Shown: positions 56,088 through 64,000 of the stretch, in pieces | Position numbering within the stretch: the first letter of the stretch is position 1 | Layout: the number at the start of each line of letters is the position of its first letter | Program-made: the position numbers and the translations under genes | The notes under the pieces: generated by a model | Told to the model about the DNA's origin: nothing | Database searches by the model: none | The model's input: the letters and a program-made list of their open reading frames with translations, nothing else | Assembly (NCBI GenBank): GCA_029547145.1 | Contig: JAKPPV010000001.1 | Coordinates: 1-64,000 of the forward strand | Source of the DNA: Methanobacteriota archaeon | GTDB lineage: Archaea > Halobacteriota > Methanomicrobia > Methanomicrobiales > Methanospirillaceae | Direction: 5' to 3' | DNA: 64,000 nucleotides

Positions 56088-56102
56088 TTAGGGCATACCT
56101 AA
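56088..56102. promoter_or_regulatory. Inverted repeat at the marR promoter
   Basis: TTAGG-GCATA-CCTAA, perfect 5-base arms, at -18 to -32 from ATG 56070; it includes the minus-strand AGTTAGGTA shared with the lon promoter. The divergent MBL gene's TATA (ACTATAAG, 56100-56107) overlaps. Confidence 0.5.
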
Positions 56103-56172
56103 CTATAAGGGTGACGATCGGGACCGGGGGATTCATACCCCCTCACGATGAACCGTCTGCACGGGCACCACC

Positions 56173-57051
56173 ATGAGAGCGACGGTGATCGTGGACAATA
56201 CGGCGCTGTACGACGGACCCCTCCGGGCCGAGCACGGGTACGCCATCCTCATCGAGGCGGACGGCAAGAAGGTCCTGTTCGACACGGGGTCATCGGACCT
56301 CGTCGTCCGGAACTCCGGACGGCTGGGGATCGACCTCTTCGACCTCGACGCCATCGTCCTCTCCCACGGGCACAGCGACCACACGGGTGGCCTGTACCAC
56401 CTCCTTCGCCTCTATATCGAGGCGGCGATGGAGGGGACCGCGCACCGGCTCCCCCGCCTGGTCGGGCATCCGCTCTGCCTGCGGCCCCGTCCCAGACCGC
56501 CCCTCGCCGATATCGGCCCGCTCCTGGACGAGGAGGTGGTGAGACGGGTTTTGCCGGTCGAGTTCACCACCGGCCCCCTCCCTCTCACCCCGAACCTGGT
56601 CTGTCTCGGCGAGATCGAACGGCGATTCCCGTTCGAGGCATTCGACCCCGGGGCGCGCCGGATCGTGATGCCCGGGGGCCGCGTCGAGCCGGACGGTCTT
56701 ATCGACGACACCTCGCTCGCCTACCGGAGCCCCGCGGGGCTCGTGGTGGTGACGGGCTGTGCCCACGCCGGGATCTGCAACACCGTCGAATACGCCCGCC
56801 GGTGCTGCGGGGAGGAGCGGGTCGCAGACATCATCGGCGGACTGCACCTTAGGGAGGACGGGGAGCAGCTGCGGGGTACCTGCGACTACCTCCGGGGACT
56901 CTCCCTCTCCGCCCTCCACGCCTGCCACTGCACCTCGCTCCTCGCGAAGGTGGCGCTGGCCCGCGTGGCCCCCCTCGCGGAGACGGGGGTGGGCCTCCGG
57001 CTGGAGTACCCGGACCGTCACTCCGACACGGGCGCACCGTTCTCCGGTTGA
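56173..57051 (+). CDS. MBL-fold protein, COG1237 (dihydropterin-related)
   Basis: 292 residues. Metallo-beta-lactamase fold with VLSHGHSDHTGGLYHLL, VTGCAHAGICNTVEYAR and HCTS near the C-terminus. The COG1237 group is annotated as 7,8-dihydropterin-6-methyl-4-(beta-D-ribofuranosyl)aminobenzene-5'-phosphate synthase, a step of methanopterin synthesis; that assignment is weak and other substrates are possible. Divergent from marR. Confidence 0.8.
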   Translation: MRATVIVDNTALYDGPLRAEHGYAILIEADGKKVLFDTGSSDLVVRNSGRLGIDLFDLDAIVLSHGHSDHTGGLYHLLRLYIEAAMEGTAHRLPRLVGHPLCLRPRPRPPLADIGPLLDEEVVRRVLPVEFTTGPLPLTPNLVCLGEIERRFPFEAFDPGARRIVMPGGRVEPDGLIDDTSLAYRSPAGLVVVTGCAHAGICNTVEYARRCCGEERVADIIGGLHLREDGEQLRGTCDYLRGLSLSALHACHCTSLLAKVALARVAPLAETGVGLRLEYPDRHSDTGAPFSG

Positions 57052-57343
57052 GAACCCGGGGGCCGGAACGGCAGGACGCCGGGTGCCATCCGGGGGGCAG
57101 AGGGCCGGGATCCGGGTCGATCCCCCCAAACAGAGCGGTGCGGGAAAGGGGGTCGCCTGCCCCGAAGGAGCTCTCTTTTTACAATAAGGCGCATATGAGT
57201 AAATATACACCGATGTCCCGATGGACGATATGGATTTTGTGCCGGGACGGCCAGGGATGGATCCGTTCCAATGCGGGTCCCCGATGGTCGCGGTCCCTGC
57301 CCAAAGACCGGTCGTCCCGAACGGCATCGCGGAGAATGATACG

Positions 57344-57703
57344 ATGAAGCTTGCGATTGCAAAGGAAGGCCCCGCAGTCTCCGGCCACTTCGGCCACTGC
57401 GAGGGGTACGCGATCTACAGGATCGAGAACGGAGCGGCCGTGCGGGAGGCGGACCTCGACAACCCGGGCCACCAGCCAGGGTTCCTCCCCGTCTACCTGG
57501 CAAGGCACGGGATCGGGGTCGTGATCGCCGGCGGGATGGGACCGCGGGCGGTCGAGCTCTTCTGCCAGAACGGCATCGAGGTCGTCCTCGGTGTCGGGGG
57601 GGACCTCGACGAGGTCGCCCGGTCGTACGCCGAAGGGACGCTCGAGGGCGGCATCGGCGTCTGCAACCACAGCCAGTGCAGCGGCGACTGCGGATCGCAC
57701 TGA
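57344..57703 (+). CDS. NifX/NifB-domain Fe-Mo cofactor-like protein
   Basis: 119 residues from ATG 57344 (KLAIAKEGPAVSGHFGHCEGYAIYRIENG; the HFGHC motif is typical of COG1433), with a Cys/His tail CNHSQCSGDCGSH likely to bind Fe-S. GGAGAATGATACG precedes. An in-frame 41-codon upstream extension exists (from 57221), of low likelihood, though a TATA at 57201 would serve it. Followed by the Mrp ATPase. Confidence 0.8.
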   Translation: MKLAIAKEGPAVSGHFGHCEGYAIYRIENGAAVREADLDNPGHQPGFLPVYLARHGIGVVIAGGMGPRAVELFCQNGIEVVLGVGGDLDEVARSYAEGTLEGGIGVCNHSQCSGDCGSH

Positions 57704-57781
57704 CGGAGAAACGAGGCCCACCGGTCCGGCACGACCACATCGCCGCGAGAAGAACGGTATCAACACAGGAGAGACGAGAGC

Positions 57782-58651
57782 ATGACCCGGCAGATAGAGG
57801 AGACGAGAGAGACCCGAGGTGAGACGAAAGAGAACGGTCGGCCCGCACCCGCGCAGGTGCAGAGAGGGCTCCCGCCCCGGGTGGAGATGGACGTCCGGCA
57901 CGTCATCCTGGTACTGAGCGGTAAGGGGGGCGTCGGCAAGTCCACCGTCTCCGTGAACCTCGCCTTCGCCCTCGCGAACCACGGCAGGAGGGTTGGACTG
58001 CTCGACCTCGACCTGCACGGCCCGAGCGTCCCCAAGATGCTGGGGCTGGAAGGACAGGTGCCCGCCGTCATCGGCAACGCCATTCAGCCCGTGCCGGTGA
58101 CCGGTAACCTCTCGGTGATGTCGATGGCCTTCCTCCTCCCGAACCCCACCGACCCGGTCATCTGGCGCGGGCCGATGAAGATCGGGGCGATCCGGCAGCT
58201 GCTGACCGAGGTGAACTGGGGTTCGCTCGACTACCTGGTGGTCGACCTGCCGCCGGGCACCGGGGACGAGGCCCTGACGAACGCGCAGGCGGCCCCCAAC
58301 ATCCGGGGCGCGGTGATCGTGACCACCCCCCAGGAGGTCGCCGTCCTGGACGCCGTGAAGGCGATCCGCTTCATCGAGAAGCAGGAGATGCCGGTGATCG
58401 GGGTGATCGAGAACATGAGCGGCATGGTCTGCCCCCACTGCGGCGGAGTGGTCGACCTCTTCGGGCGCGGGGGGGGAGAGGCGGCGGCAGCACGGTTCGG
58501 GGTGCCGTTCCTGGGAGGAATCCCCCTCGACCCCGAGATGATGAGGTCCGGCGAGGAGGGGCGGCCCTTCATCCTGCAACACTCCGACAGTCCCACCTGG
58601 AAGGCGATCGACGCCGTGATGGAGAACCTGGTCTCCCGGGTCGAGTCCTGA
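57782..58651 (+). CDS. Mrp/NBP35 family Fe-S carrier ATPase
   Basis: 289 residues. Deviant Walker A SGKGGVGKST, LLDLDLHGPSVPK, DLPPGTGDE, and CPHCGG for cluster binding. Holds and transfers Fe-S clusters; the N-terminal 35-residue extension is disordered and Glu-rich. Pairs with the NifX-like gene 78 bases upstream. AGGAGA precedes ATG. Confidence 0.92.
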   Translation: MTRQIEETRETRGETKENGRPAPAQVQRGLPPRVEMDVRHVILVLSGKGGVGKSTVSVNLAFALANHGRRVGLLDLDLHGPSVPKMLGLEGQVPAVIGNAIQPVPVTGNLSVMSMAFLLPNPTDPVIWRGPMKIGAIRQLLTEVNWGSLDYLVVDLPPGTGDEALTNAQAAPNIRGAVIVTTPQEVAVLDAVKAIRFIEKQEMPVIGVIENMSGMVCPHCGGVVDLFGRGGGEAAAARFGVPFLGGIPLDPEMMRSGEEGRPFILQHSDSPTWKAIDAVMENLVSRVES

Positions 58652-58827
58652 CAGGAGGATCGGTCCCGACCCCCCCCCGTGTCGTACGCCGGTCGTCGGA
58701 TCGCGTGGTTATTTCCGCACCACGGATCATAGAGAAAAACAATCGGTACGGCAGTTCGACCGGACGCCCCGCCCGGGGGAGCGGGGAGCTTCGGGTGCTC
58801 CCGCATGCCGGGGACGGGGGTGAGAGC

Positions 58828-59883
58828 GTGTGGAGATCGTGGTTCAGGGAGACGGGTGACCGGAGCTGGCAGCACCCCCTGATCCTGGTCCTGCTGATCG
58901 CAGCCGGGATCGGCCTGGAACTCGTGGTCCATGCCCGTCTCGGGATCCCGGTCGTCTACACCCATTTCTTCTACCTGATCGTCGCGATCGCCGGCCTCTT
59001 CATCGGACGGCGGGCGGTGATGCTCGCCGTCCTCCTCGGCGGGCTCCACGTGGCGGTGGACACCTGGTTGACGGGCTCGCCCGCCGTCGATGCCCTGATC
59101 CGGGCCGGAATGCTCTGCATCGTCTCCCTGGTGATCGGAGCGTCCGTCGAGGAGATGACCCGCGCCCGTTCAGAGCTCGAGGAGCGGAATCTCCAGCTCC
59201 AGGCATCGGAGCGGGCGTTCCAGATCGCGAACCGGAAGCTGAACCTCCTGTCCAGCATCACCCGCCACGATATCGTCAACCAGCTGACGTCGCTGAGGGG
59301 GCGGGTCGACCTCCTCGCCGAGGAGGACGATAGCGAGCAGGTACGGAAGGGACTCGAACAGCAGCGGGCGACCATCGCCACAATCCAGCGCCTGATCGAG
59401 TTCACCCGGGACTACCAGGAGATCGGCGTGCATGCCCCCAAGTGGCAGCGGCTCGATGCGATCCTGGCCGGCGCCGGACGCCAGGAGGGGCTCGGCGGGA
59501 TACGGCTTGCGGTCGACGTGGACGGGCTCGAGGTCTATGCCGACCCCATGCTGGAGCGGATCTGCGACAACCTGATCGACAACTCGATCCGCCACGGGGA
59601 GCGCGTGACGGAGATCCGGGTCTATTTCCGGACGGACGGGGACTCCCTGACGGTCGTCTACCAGGACGACGGTGTCGGGGTGCCGGAGGCGGACAAGGAG
59701 CGGATCTTCGAGAAGGGGGTCGGTGCCAACACCGGGTTCGGCCTCTTCCTCTCGCGGGAGATCCTGGAGATCACGGGGCTCACGATCCGGGAGACGGGGG
59801 TGTTCGGCGAGGGGGCACGGTTCGAGATCCGGGTGCCGGGGGGCCTGTACCGGTTCCCGGACGCCGGGCCCGCGCAGGCCTGA
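58828..59883 (+). CDS. Sensor histidine kinase
   Basis: 351 residues from GTG 58828, which has GGGGGTGAGAGC upstream. Three to four N-terminal helices (LILVLLIAAGIGLELVV..., YTHFFYLIVAIAGLFI) then coiled coil, phosphoacceptor His in SITRHDIVNQLTSL (about 145) and an HATPase with ICDNLIDNSIRHGE, DDGVGVPEADKERIFEKG, GFGLFLSREI. No extracellular sensor of its own: the sensor could be the next protein. A T-run follows. Confidence 0.88.
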   Translation: MWRSWFRETGDRSWQHPLILVLLIAAGIGLELVVHARLGIPVVYTHFFYLIVAIAGLFIGRRAVMLAVLLGGLHVAVDTWLTGSPAVDALIRAGMLCIVSLVIGASVEEMTRARSELEERNLQLQASERAFQIANRKLNLLSSITRHDIVNQLTSLRGRVDLLAEEDDSEQVRKGLEQQRATIATIQRLIEFTRDYQEIGVHAPKWQRLDAILAGAGRQEGLGGIRLAVDVDGLEVYADPMLERICDNLIDNSIRHGERVTEIRVYFRTDGDSLTVVYQDDGVGVPEADKERIFEKGVGANTGFGLFLSREILEITGLTIRETGVFGEGARFEIRVPGGLYRFPDAGPAQA

Positions 59884-59931
59884 GCGCTGGTCCGGGGGCG
59901 GGGAGCGGACCCGTCCGCCATCCCGAAACCA

Positions 59932-59937
59932 TTTTTT
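59932..59937 (+). terminator. T-run terminator after the sensor kinase
   Basis: TTTTTT in the 77-base gap between the kinase stop and the Cache lipoprotein gene. Confidence 0.4.
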
Positions 59938-59960
59938 CCCGGCCCGAGAGACCGTGTTCC

Positions 59961-61376
59961 ATGGTCCCTTCGCCCCCGTTCCACGCCATCACGGCGGTGC
60001 TGGCGATAGTCCTGTTCGCGTGCGGATGCCTCCAGGCCCCGTCGCCGGAGGCGGCGGGCGCCGGCCCGTCCGTCTCGCCCGGGCAGGGCGCGACCGCCGT
60101 CCCCGACCTGGTCGGGCACGTCGGAAGGGTAGCGGCCTTTGCCCGCGAGAACGGACGGGAGAGGACGATCGCGGCGCTGAACGACCCGTCGGGACCGTTC
60201 GCCTCCGGCGGGGTCCCGGTCTATGCACGGGACTACAACGGCACCCTGCTCGCCGCCTCACCGGGGGTTGGGCCGGGCGGAACGGCCGACCCCGACGCAA
60301 CCGACGCCTTCGGGGTCCCGTATGTCCGTCACCTGGGGGAGACGGCCCGGTACGGGAAGGGGCTCGTGAGCCACGCCTCCCCGGACCCGGCCCGCCCGGG
60401 CACGGTCCGTTCCATGCTCGAGGCGGTCCAGGACGTCGACGGCACGTTCTACGTCGGGGCCGGGATCTCCGATCCCGGGGACGGCCTCTTCCCCATCCCC
60501 GGGCCGGACACAGGAAGGGACCGTCCGGGCGTGGACGACCTTGAGGCGTTCGTCCGCGGGGCGGCGGCGTATGGACGGGAGCACGGCAGGGTGGCGGCCC
60601 TCGCCGCGTTCGACGACCCGGCGGGTCAGTTCTCCCGGGGCCCGCTCTCCGTGACCGCGTTCGACGCCGGCGGGACGGTCCTTGCCGGGGGTTCGGGCGG
60701 GGGTGCGGGGGTGACGCTCCCCGGGCTGAACCTGCTCAATTACCACGACGCCGACGGGGTCGCCGTCGTCCGGGGGATGCGGAACCTGGCGGAGCGCGGG
60801 GGCGGGCTCTACTACACGGTGGCCCCCGTGACCGTGGAGGGGCGCGAGGTGTTCCTCCCGGTGATCGGCTCCGTGGAGCCGGTCGACCGCGACTGGTGGC
60901 TCTGTGCCGGTACCGTCGACCCGGCGTTCTCCGGCGCGCTCGACGGGAACCTCACCGGGCTTTTCGTGCGGAACCAGACCCGCTCCCGTCTCTACGACCT
61001 GGTGCACCGGGCCGTTGCCTATGCCCGCGAACACGGAAAGGACCAGGCCCTCGCGGCGATCGACGACCCTGCCGGACCGTTCGTGGAGGGCGACCTCTTC
61101 GTCTGGGCGGAGTCGACCGACGGGACGATGCTCGCCGACCCGTTCTGGACGTCGGCACGGGGAAAGAATTACCTGGACTACACCGACCCCTACGGGATGC
61201 AGACGACACGGGTCGGGATCGACGCGATGGAGGACGGGACCGGTTTCTCGCACGCCCTCTTCCCGGACACGGCGGCGAACGGGACCGCCTGGGTACCGAA
61301 GCTGGTCTACCAGGCGCCGGTCGACCGGGAGTGGTGGATCGGGAGCGGGGTCTACGGGGTCGAGGTGCGGGCGTGA
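59961..61376 (+). CDS. Lipoprotein with three tandem Cache-type repeats
   Basis: 471 residues. Signal helix AITAVLAIVLFACGC (lipobox). Three repeats of about 140 residues, each starting with AFxREHGRxxAxAAxDDPxGxF followed by an acidic sensor strand (res about 51, 195 and 345) and ending in a DWWL/EWWIGSGVY motif: single-Cache-like small-molecule domains. No TM or signalling domain follows. An extracellular ligand receptor that may report to the neighbouring kinase. Confidence 0.75.
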   Translation: MVPSPPFHAITAVLAIVLFACGCLQAPSPEAAGAGPSVSPGQGATAVPDLVGHVGRVAAFARENGRERTIAALNDPSGPFASGGVPVYARDYNGTLLAASPGVGPGGTADPDATDAFGVPYVRHLGETARYGKGLVSHASPDPARPGTVRSMLEAVQDVDGTFYVGAGISDPGDGLFPIPGPDTGRDRPGVDDLEAFVRGAAAYGREHGRVAALAAFDDPAGQFSRGPLSVTAFDAGGTVLAGGSGGGAGVTLPGLNLLNYHDADGVAVVRGMRNLAERGGGLYYTVAPVTVEGREVFLPVIGSVEPVDRDWWLCAGTVDPAFSGALDGNLTGLFVRNQTRSRLYDLVHRAVAYAREHGKDQALAAIDDPAGPFVEGDLFVWAESTDGTMLADPFWTSARGKNYLDYTDPYGMQTTRVGIDAMEDGTGFSHALFPDTAANGTAWVPKLVYQAPVDREWWIGSGVYGVEVRA

Positions 61377-61439
61377 CGGGCACCGGCGGACCCGGCCCGA
61401 CCACCGGTTTCATCCCCCTCCGGTGACCACGAGAAGTTG

Positions 61440-62102
61440 ATGACAGCGATCACCACCGGGGAGCGGCGGTGCGCCCTCTGCGGACAGGCGTCCGTTCAGG
61501 CCGTCCTGGTCGATGCCGGGCGCTCGGGCTCCGCCGACCTCGACCTCCGTCCCCCGCCCGACCAGCGCGGCACGATCGCGCACTGGGTCCAGGAGTGCCC
61601 CCACTGCGGCTACTGCGCCCCGGCGATCGATGAGCGGGTGGACGGGGCCGAAGAGACGGTGCAGTCGCCCGCCTACCGCGCCCTCCGGAACGGGGGGGAT
61701 CTCCCGCCGCTCGTGGTGCGCCTCCTCTGCGCCTCGACGATGCTCTTCCACGCGGGCCGTCTCGTGGAGGCGGCCGAGACGGCGCTCTGGGCGGCATGGG
61801 CCGCCGACGATGCGGGTGCCACGGAGGAGGCCCGGCGGGCCCGCCGCCGCACCCTCGACCTCCTCGACGAGCTCCGGAGCCGGGGAGAGCACTACATCGC
61901 GGACGAGGGGGCCGAGGGCCTGGTGATGGTCGACATCGCCCGGCGGGCCGGCGAGTTCGACCGGGCCGAACGCCTCCTCGACGGGCTCGCCGCCGTCGAC
62001 GACCCCCGGTTCGCGGCCCTCGTCGCGTTCCAGCGGGGGCGGGTCGCGGCGCGGGACAGGGCGCGGTACACGATCGCCGAGGCGGCCGGGGGCGGGCCGT
62101 GA
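61440..62102 (+). CDS. DUF2225-like zinc-ribbon/helical-repeat protein
   Basis: 220 residues. Two Cys pairs (CALCGQ, ECPHCGY), with the segment SADLDLRPPPDQRGTIAHWVQ between them, then an all-helical C-terminal part of TPR style (MLFHAGRLVEAAETALWAAWAADD, GEFDRAERLLDGLAAV). Resembles bacterial DUF2225-type zinc proteins. Its stop overlaps the next gene (GTGA). Confidence 0.65.
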   Translation: MTAITTGERRCALCGQASVQAVLVDAGRSGSADLDLRPPPDQRGTIAHWVQECPHCGYCAPAIDERVDGAEETVQSPAYRALRNGGDLPPLVVRLLCASTMLFHAGRLVEAAETALWAAWAADDAGATEEARRARRRTLDLLDELRSRGEHYIADEGAEGLVMVDIARRAGEFDRAERLLDGLAAVDDPRFAALVAFQRGRVAARDRARYTIAEAAGGGP

Positions 62103-62461
62103 CGTCCGGGACGGTGCCGGGAGGAGAGGACCGGGTGGTCCGGATCGCCGACGTCGTCGGCCCCCGGGGTCTGACGGCGGAGGAGGGGCGGCGGCTCTAC
62201 GACCGGCTCCACCCGGCCCTCCTCGGCGGAGGGACGGTCGAGGTCGACTTCGGGGAGGTCGGGGAGTTCACGGAGCCGTTCCTGGACGCCGCCATCGGCC
62301 GGCTCCTCCGGGACATCCCTCCCGGGGTCCTCTTCTCCCGGCTCGTCGTCCGCAATGCGACCGTCCGGCAGATCGAGGCAGTCCGGTGGGTCCTGGAACG
62401 GGCCTCGCGCGATGGAGCCCCGCGTCCAGCCGGCGGAGGACCGGGCCGGGACCCGTCATGA
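62099..62461 (+). CDS. STAS-like (DUF4325) protein
   Basis: 120 residues from GTG 62099. VEVDFGEVGEFTEPFLDAAIGRLLRDIP and FSRLVVRNAT follow the STAS-like DUF4325 pattern, a domain found in signalling partnerships. It is coupled at both ends: to the zinc-ribbon gene (GTGA) and to the next gene (ATGA). Confidence 0.65.
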   Translation: MTSGTVPGGEDRVVRIADVVGPRGLTAEEGRRLYDRLHPALLGGGTVEVDFGEVGEFTEPFLDAAIGRLLRDIPPGVLFSRLVVRNATVRQIEAVRWVLERASRDGAPRPAGGGPGRDPS

Positions 62462-62841
62462 TCCCCGTTGCATTCACCATCACCCCCTCCGGCGCCATCG
62501 GCCGGCTCGAGATCGATGGCCAGCCCTACGGGGACTACGCGGAGGCGGTCTACGGCGAAGAGACCTCGGAGCTCTCGGAGGGCGGGCCGCACCTAGTGAT
62601 CGTACTCCCGGTGGAGCGGTTCACCCCGGGCCCGTCCGGCCTCATCCTCTGGATCGGAGACAGGCGGTACCGTGTCGACCTCGGGACCCGCCGTGCACCC
62701 CCGGGCGGCACCGTCGGGGGCGAGGGGGACCGGAAGACCGGGACCCTCCCCGTGATGGTGGTGATCCGGGTGGGCGACCGCCAGGTCGTGGGCCGGCTGG
62801 TCCCCTCCGGCGAGGAGCCCGCGCCCGGCCCGGACGACTGA
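62458..62841 (+). CDS. Hypothetical beta-rich protein
   Basis: 127 residues. Regular beta strands (VAFTITPSGAIGRLEIDGQPYGDYAEAVYGEETSELSEG, HLVIVLPVERF) with no motif I recognise. It starts in the last codons of the STAS-like gene, so it belongs to the same operon. Confidence 0.6.
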   Translation: MIPVAFTITPSGAIGRLEIDGQPYGDYAEAVYGEETSELSEGGPHLVIVLPVERFTPGPSGLILWIGDRRYRVDLGTRRAPPGGTVGGEGDRKTGTLPVMVVIRVGDRQVVGRLVPSGEEPAPGPDD

Positions 62842-62895
62842 GACCGGGCGGTGCCGGCCGACACCCTTTATGCTTCCCGAAAAAGACACCCCTCC

Positions 62896-63255
62896 ATGCC
62901 CTTTCGCGAGCCCGACGACCGGCTCTGGGAGGCCGTCCGCCCGCTCCTCCCGGCCCCGAACCCCCGTGGCGGGGCGAAGAGCGACCTGCGCCGCCTCTTC
63001 TCCGGCGTCCTCTACGTCCTCTCCACCGGCTTCGCGTGGGCGGACACCCCCCGCTGCTACGGGGCGAAGTCCACGGTCCACCGGCTCCACCTCCGCCTCT
63101 GCCGCTCGGGCTCCTACCCCCGCCTGCTCGAGGTGATGCGGCAGCACGGCTACGATACCGAACGGATCGACCTCTCCCGCTGCCCCCGGGCCGACGGGCT
63201 CCGGACGACCCGCCTCTCCGACTGGGCAGGCGGCGCGGGCGGACCCGGCCGGTGA
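62896..63255 (+). CDS. IS5-type transposase N-terminal domain (DUF4096), stand-alone
   Basis: 119 residues. LWEAVRPLLPAPNPRGGAKSDLRRLFSGVLYVLSTGFAWADTP matches the N-terminal helix-turn-helix domain of IS5-family transposases, without the DDE catalytic part. No second reading frame with a DDE domain follows. A TATA-like CTTTATGC 25 bases ahead would give a leaderless start. Either a remnant or a domesticated DNA-binding protein. Confidence 0.65.
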   Translation: MPFREPDDRLWEAVRPLLPAPNPRGGAKSDLRRLFSGVLYVLSTGFAWADTPRCYGAKSTVHRLHLRLCRSGSYPRLLEVMRQHGYDTERIDLSRCPRADGLRTTRLSDWAGGAGGPGR

Positions 63256-63343
63256 ACGGCCGCTCCCAACGGCCGGGCATGCAGAAGAGGGTGGAACGGG
63301 CGGAAAGGACCGGTCGGGAGCGAACCTTGGGCGGGTGCGGACC

Positions 63344-64000
63344 TCACCGCGAGACCATGCGCTGGACGAGGCCCATGATCCCGGTCGGCGCGCCGGTCCG
63401 CCGGCCCGTCATGAGGGCCATCATCCCGTCACCGCCGGAGATCTCCGCGTTCAGGCGGTCCGCGATCTCGTCGAAGATCCGCCGGTACGCGACACAGTGC
63501 GGGTCGACCCCGGTCACCTCTCCCCCCGCCGGGGCGATCGCGTTGTACGGGCACCCTCCGCGGCAGTACCGGACGTGCCGGCAGGAGCCGCAGTGCCCGT
63601 CCACGAACGCACGGAACGCGGAGAGCCGCTGCCAGGCCTCCGTCGCCTCGAGCTCGGCCCGTCCCGGGTTCTCCCGGACCGAGCCCATCCTCCACTCCTC
63701 CATCCCGACGAAGCGGTAGCACGGGTAGATCCCGCCGTCCGGGCCGACGGCGAAGGTGGAACCGGCGCAGTCGGCGAAGGTGCAGACCGTGCCCCGCCGG
63801 ACGAAGACCGACTTGATCAGGTCGTCGATGTTCATCACCCGGAGGGTGTCGGGGTGGGCGAGGCAGTCGTCCAGGAGGTGGACCAAAAGTTCGCCGTAGT
63901 CCTGCGGCGGCAGGGCGTAGGGCTCCGGCCGGTCGTCGCGGAGGGAGGGGAGGGCCGGGTGGAGCTTCATCACGAAGCCGTTCTCCCGGAAGAACCCGAC
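63344..64000 (-). CDS. Radical SAM/SPASM peptide-modifying enzyme, 3' part
   Basis: The last 218 or so residues of a radical SAM protein; the frame is open to the window end, so the SAM-binding CxxxCxxC domain lies outside. SPASM-type Fe-S Cys are seen: CTFADCAGSTFAVGPDGGIYPCYRF, then CGSCRHVRYCRGGCPYNA and DPHC. This layout fits the methanogen peptide-modifying families (of the Mhun_1560 sort) or anaerobic sulfatase maturases. No small Cys-rich precursor peptide is found in the visible flank. Confidence 0.75.
   Translation of the reverse strand, partial: VGFFRENGFVMKLHPALPSLRDDRPEPYALPPQDYGELLVHLLDDCLAHPDTLRVMNIDDLIKSVFVRRGTVCTFADCAGSTFAVGPDGGIYPCYRFVGMEEWRMGSVRENPGRAELEATEAWQRLSAFRAFVDGHCGSCRHVRYCRGGCPYNAIAPAGGEVTGVDPHCVAYRRIFDEIADRLNAEISGGDGMMALMTGRRTGAPTGIMGLVQRMVSR

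Overview
The window is a piece of a very G+C-rich euryarchaeal chromosome, almost certainly a hydrogenotrophic methanogen of the order Methanomicrobiales (Methanoculleus/Methanofollis-like; genus not decidable here). The evidence is methanogen-specific genes (component A2 of the methyl-CoM reductase activation system, the F420 gene cofD, the methanofuran gene mfnE, the archaeal ADH/DKFP route into aromatic amino acids), archaeal information-processing genes (thermosome, RpoL, aEF-1beta, RPA with its partner, deoxyhypusine synthase, TiaS), an archaeal 7S SRP RNA, and TATA-box promoters, many of which appear to drive leaderless genes.

Layout. 1-7.7 kb: 5' part of atwA (with an apparent frameshift), a DUF134 regulator, a Kef-type antiporter, an ABC-2 exporter pair, and the thermosome behind an archaeal HTH regulator. 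7.7-14 kb: tiaS, deoxyhypusine synthase-pyrF, a zinc protein pair, the RPA/RPA-associated-protein pair. 14-29.7 kb: lipoprotein and DUF2085 protein, histone-deacetylase fold enzyme, HVO_0476-type zinc protein, CorA, HD phosphohydrolase, cofD, an orphan DNA methyltransferase, the AAA-MBL-rpoL group, two M24 peptidases, a flavodoxin, two small genes and a large hybrid histidine kinase. 29.8-38.6 kb: tRNA-Asn, a CAU tRNA, a putative methyltransferase, SRP RNA, mdh, zinc protein/aEF-1beta, mfnE, a secreted phospholipase-D-like protein, a two-gene HTH operon with a clear palindromic operator, and a PAS/GAF membrane protein without an output domain.

38.6-47 kb is the most coherent block: a tightly overlapping minus-strand operon (two aroA' paralogues, aroB', tyrA, pheA, aroA, an aroK-aroE fusion, aroC) facing aroD. 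Together they encode the whole route from ADH to chorismate and the prephenate branches to Phe and Tyr; chorismate mutase is the one step not seen. The shikimate kinase is the bacterial P-loop type fused to shikimate dehydrogenase, not the usual archaeal GHMP kinase.

47-64 kb is more accessory: AI-2E transporter family protein, tRNA-Leu, an orphan PstS, a VOC protein, a methyltransferase remnant, a CDF transporter, a bacterial-type LonA next to a MarR regulator with shared promoter motifs, an MBL enzyme, a NifX/Mrp iron-sulfur pair, and then a run of five co-directional genes (sensor kinase, triple-Cache lipoprotein, zinc-ribbon/helical protein, STAS-like protein, unknown) that looks like a signalling cassette. 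A stand-alone IS5-type transposase N-terminal domain and the 3' part of a radical SAM/SPASM enzyme close the window. Apart from the SRP RNA region no stretch longer than 300 bases is without a gene. All functional calls rest on reading motifs by eye; no similarity search was run.
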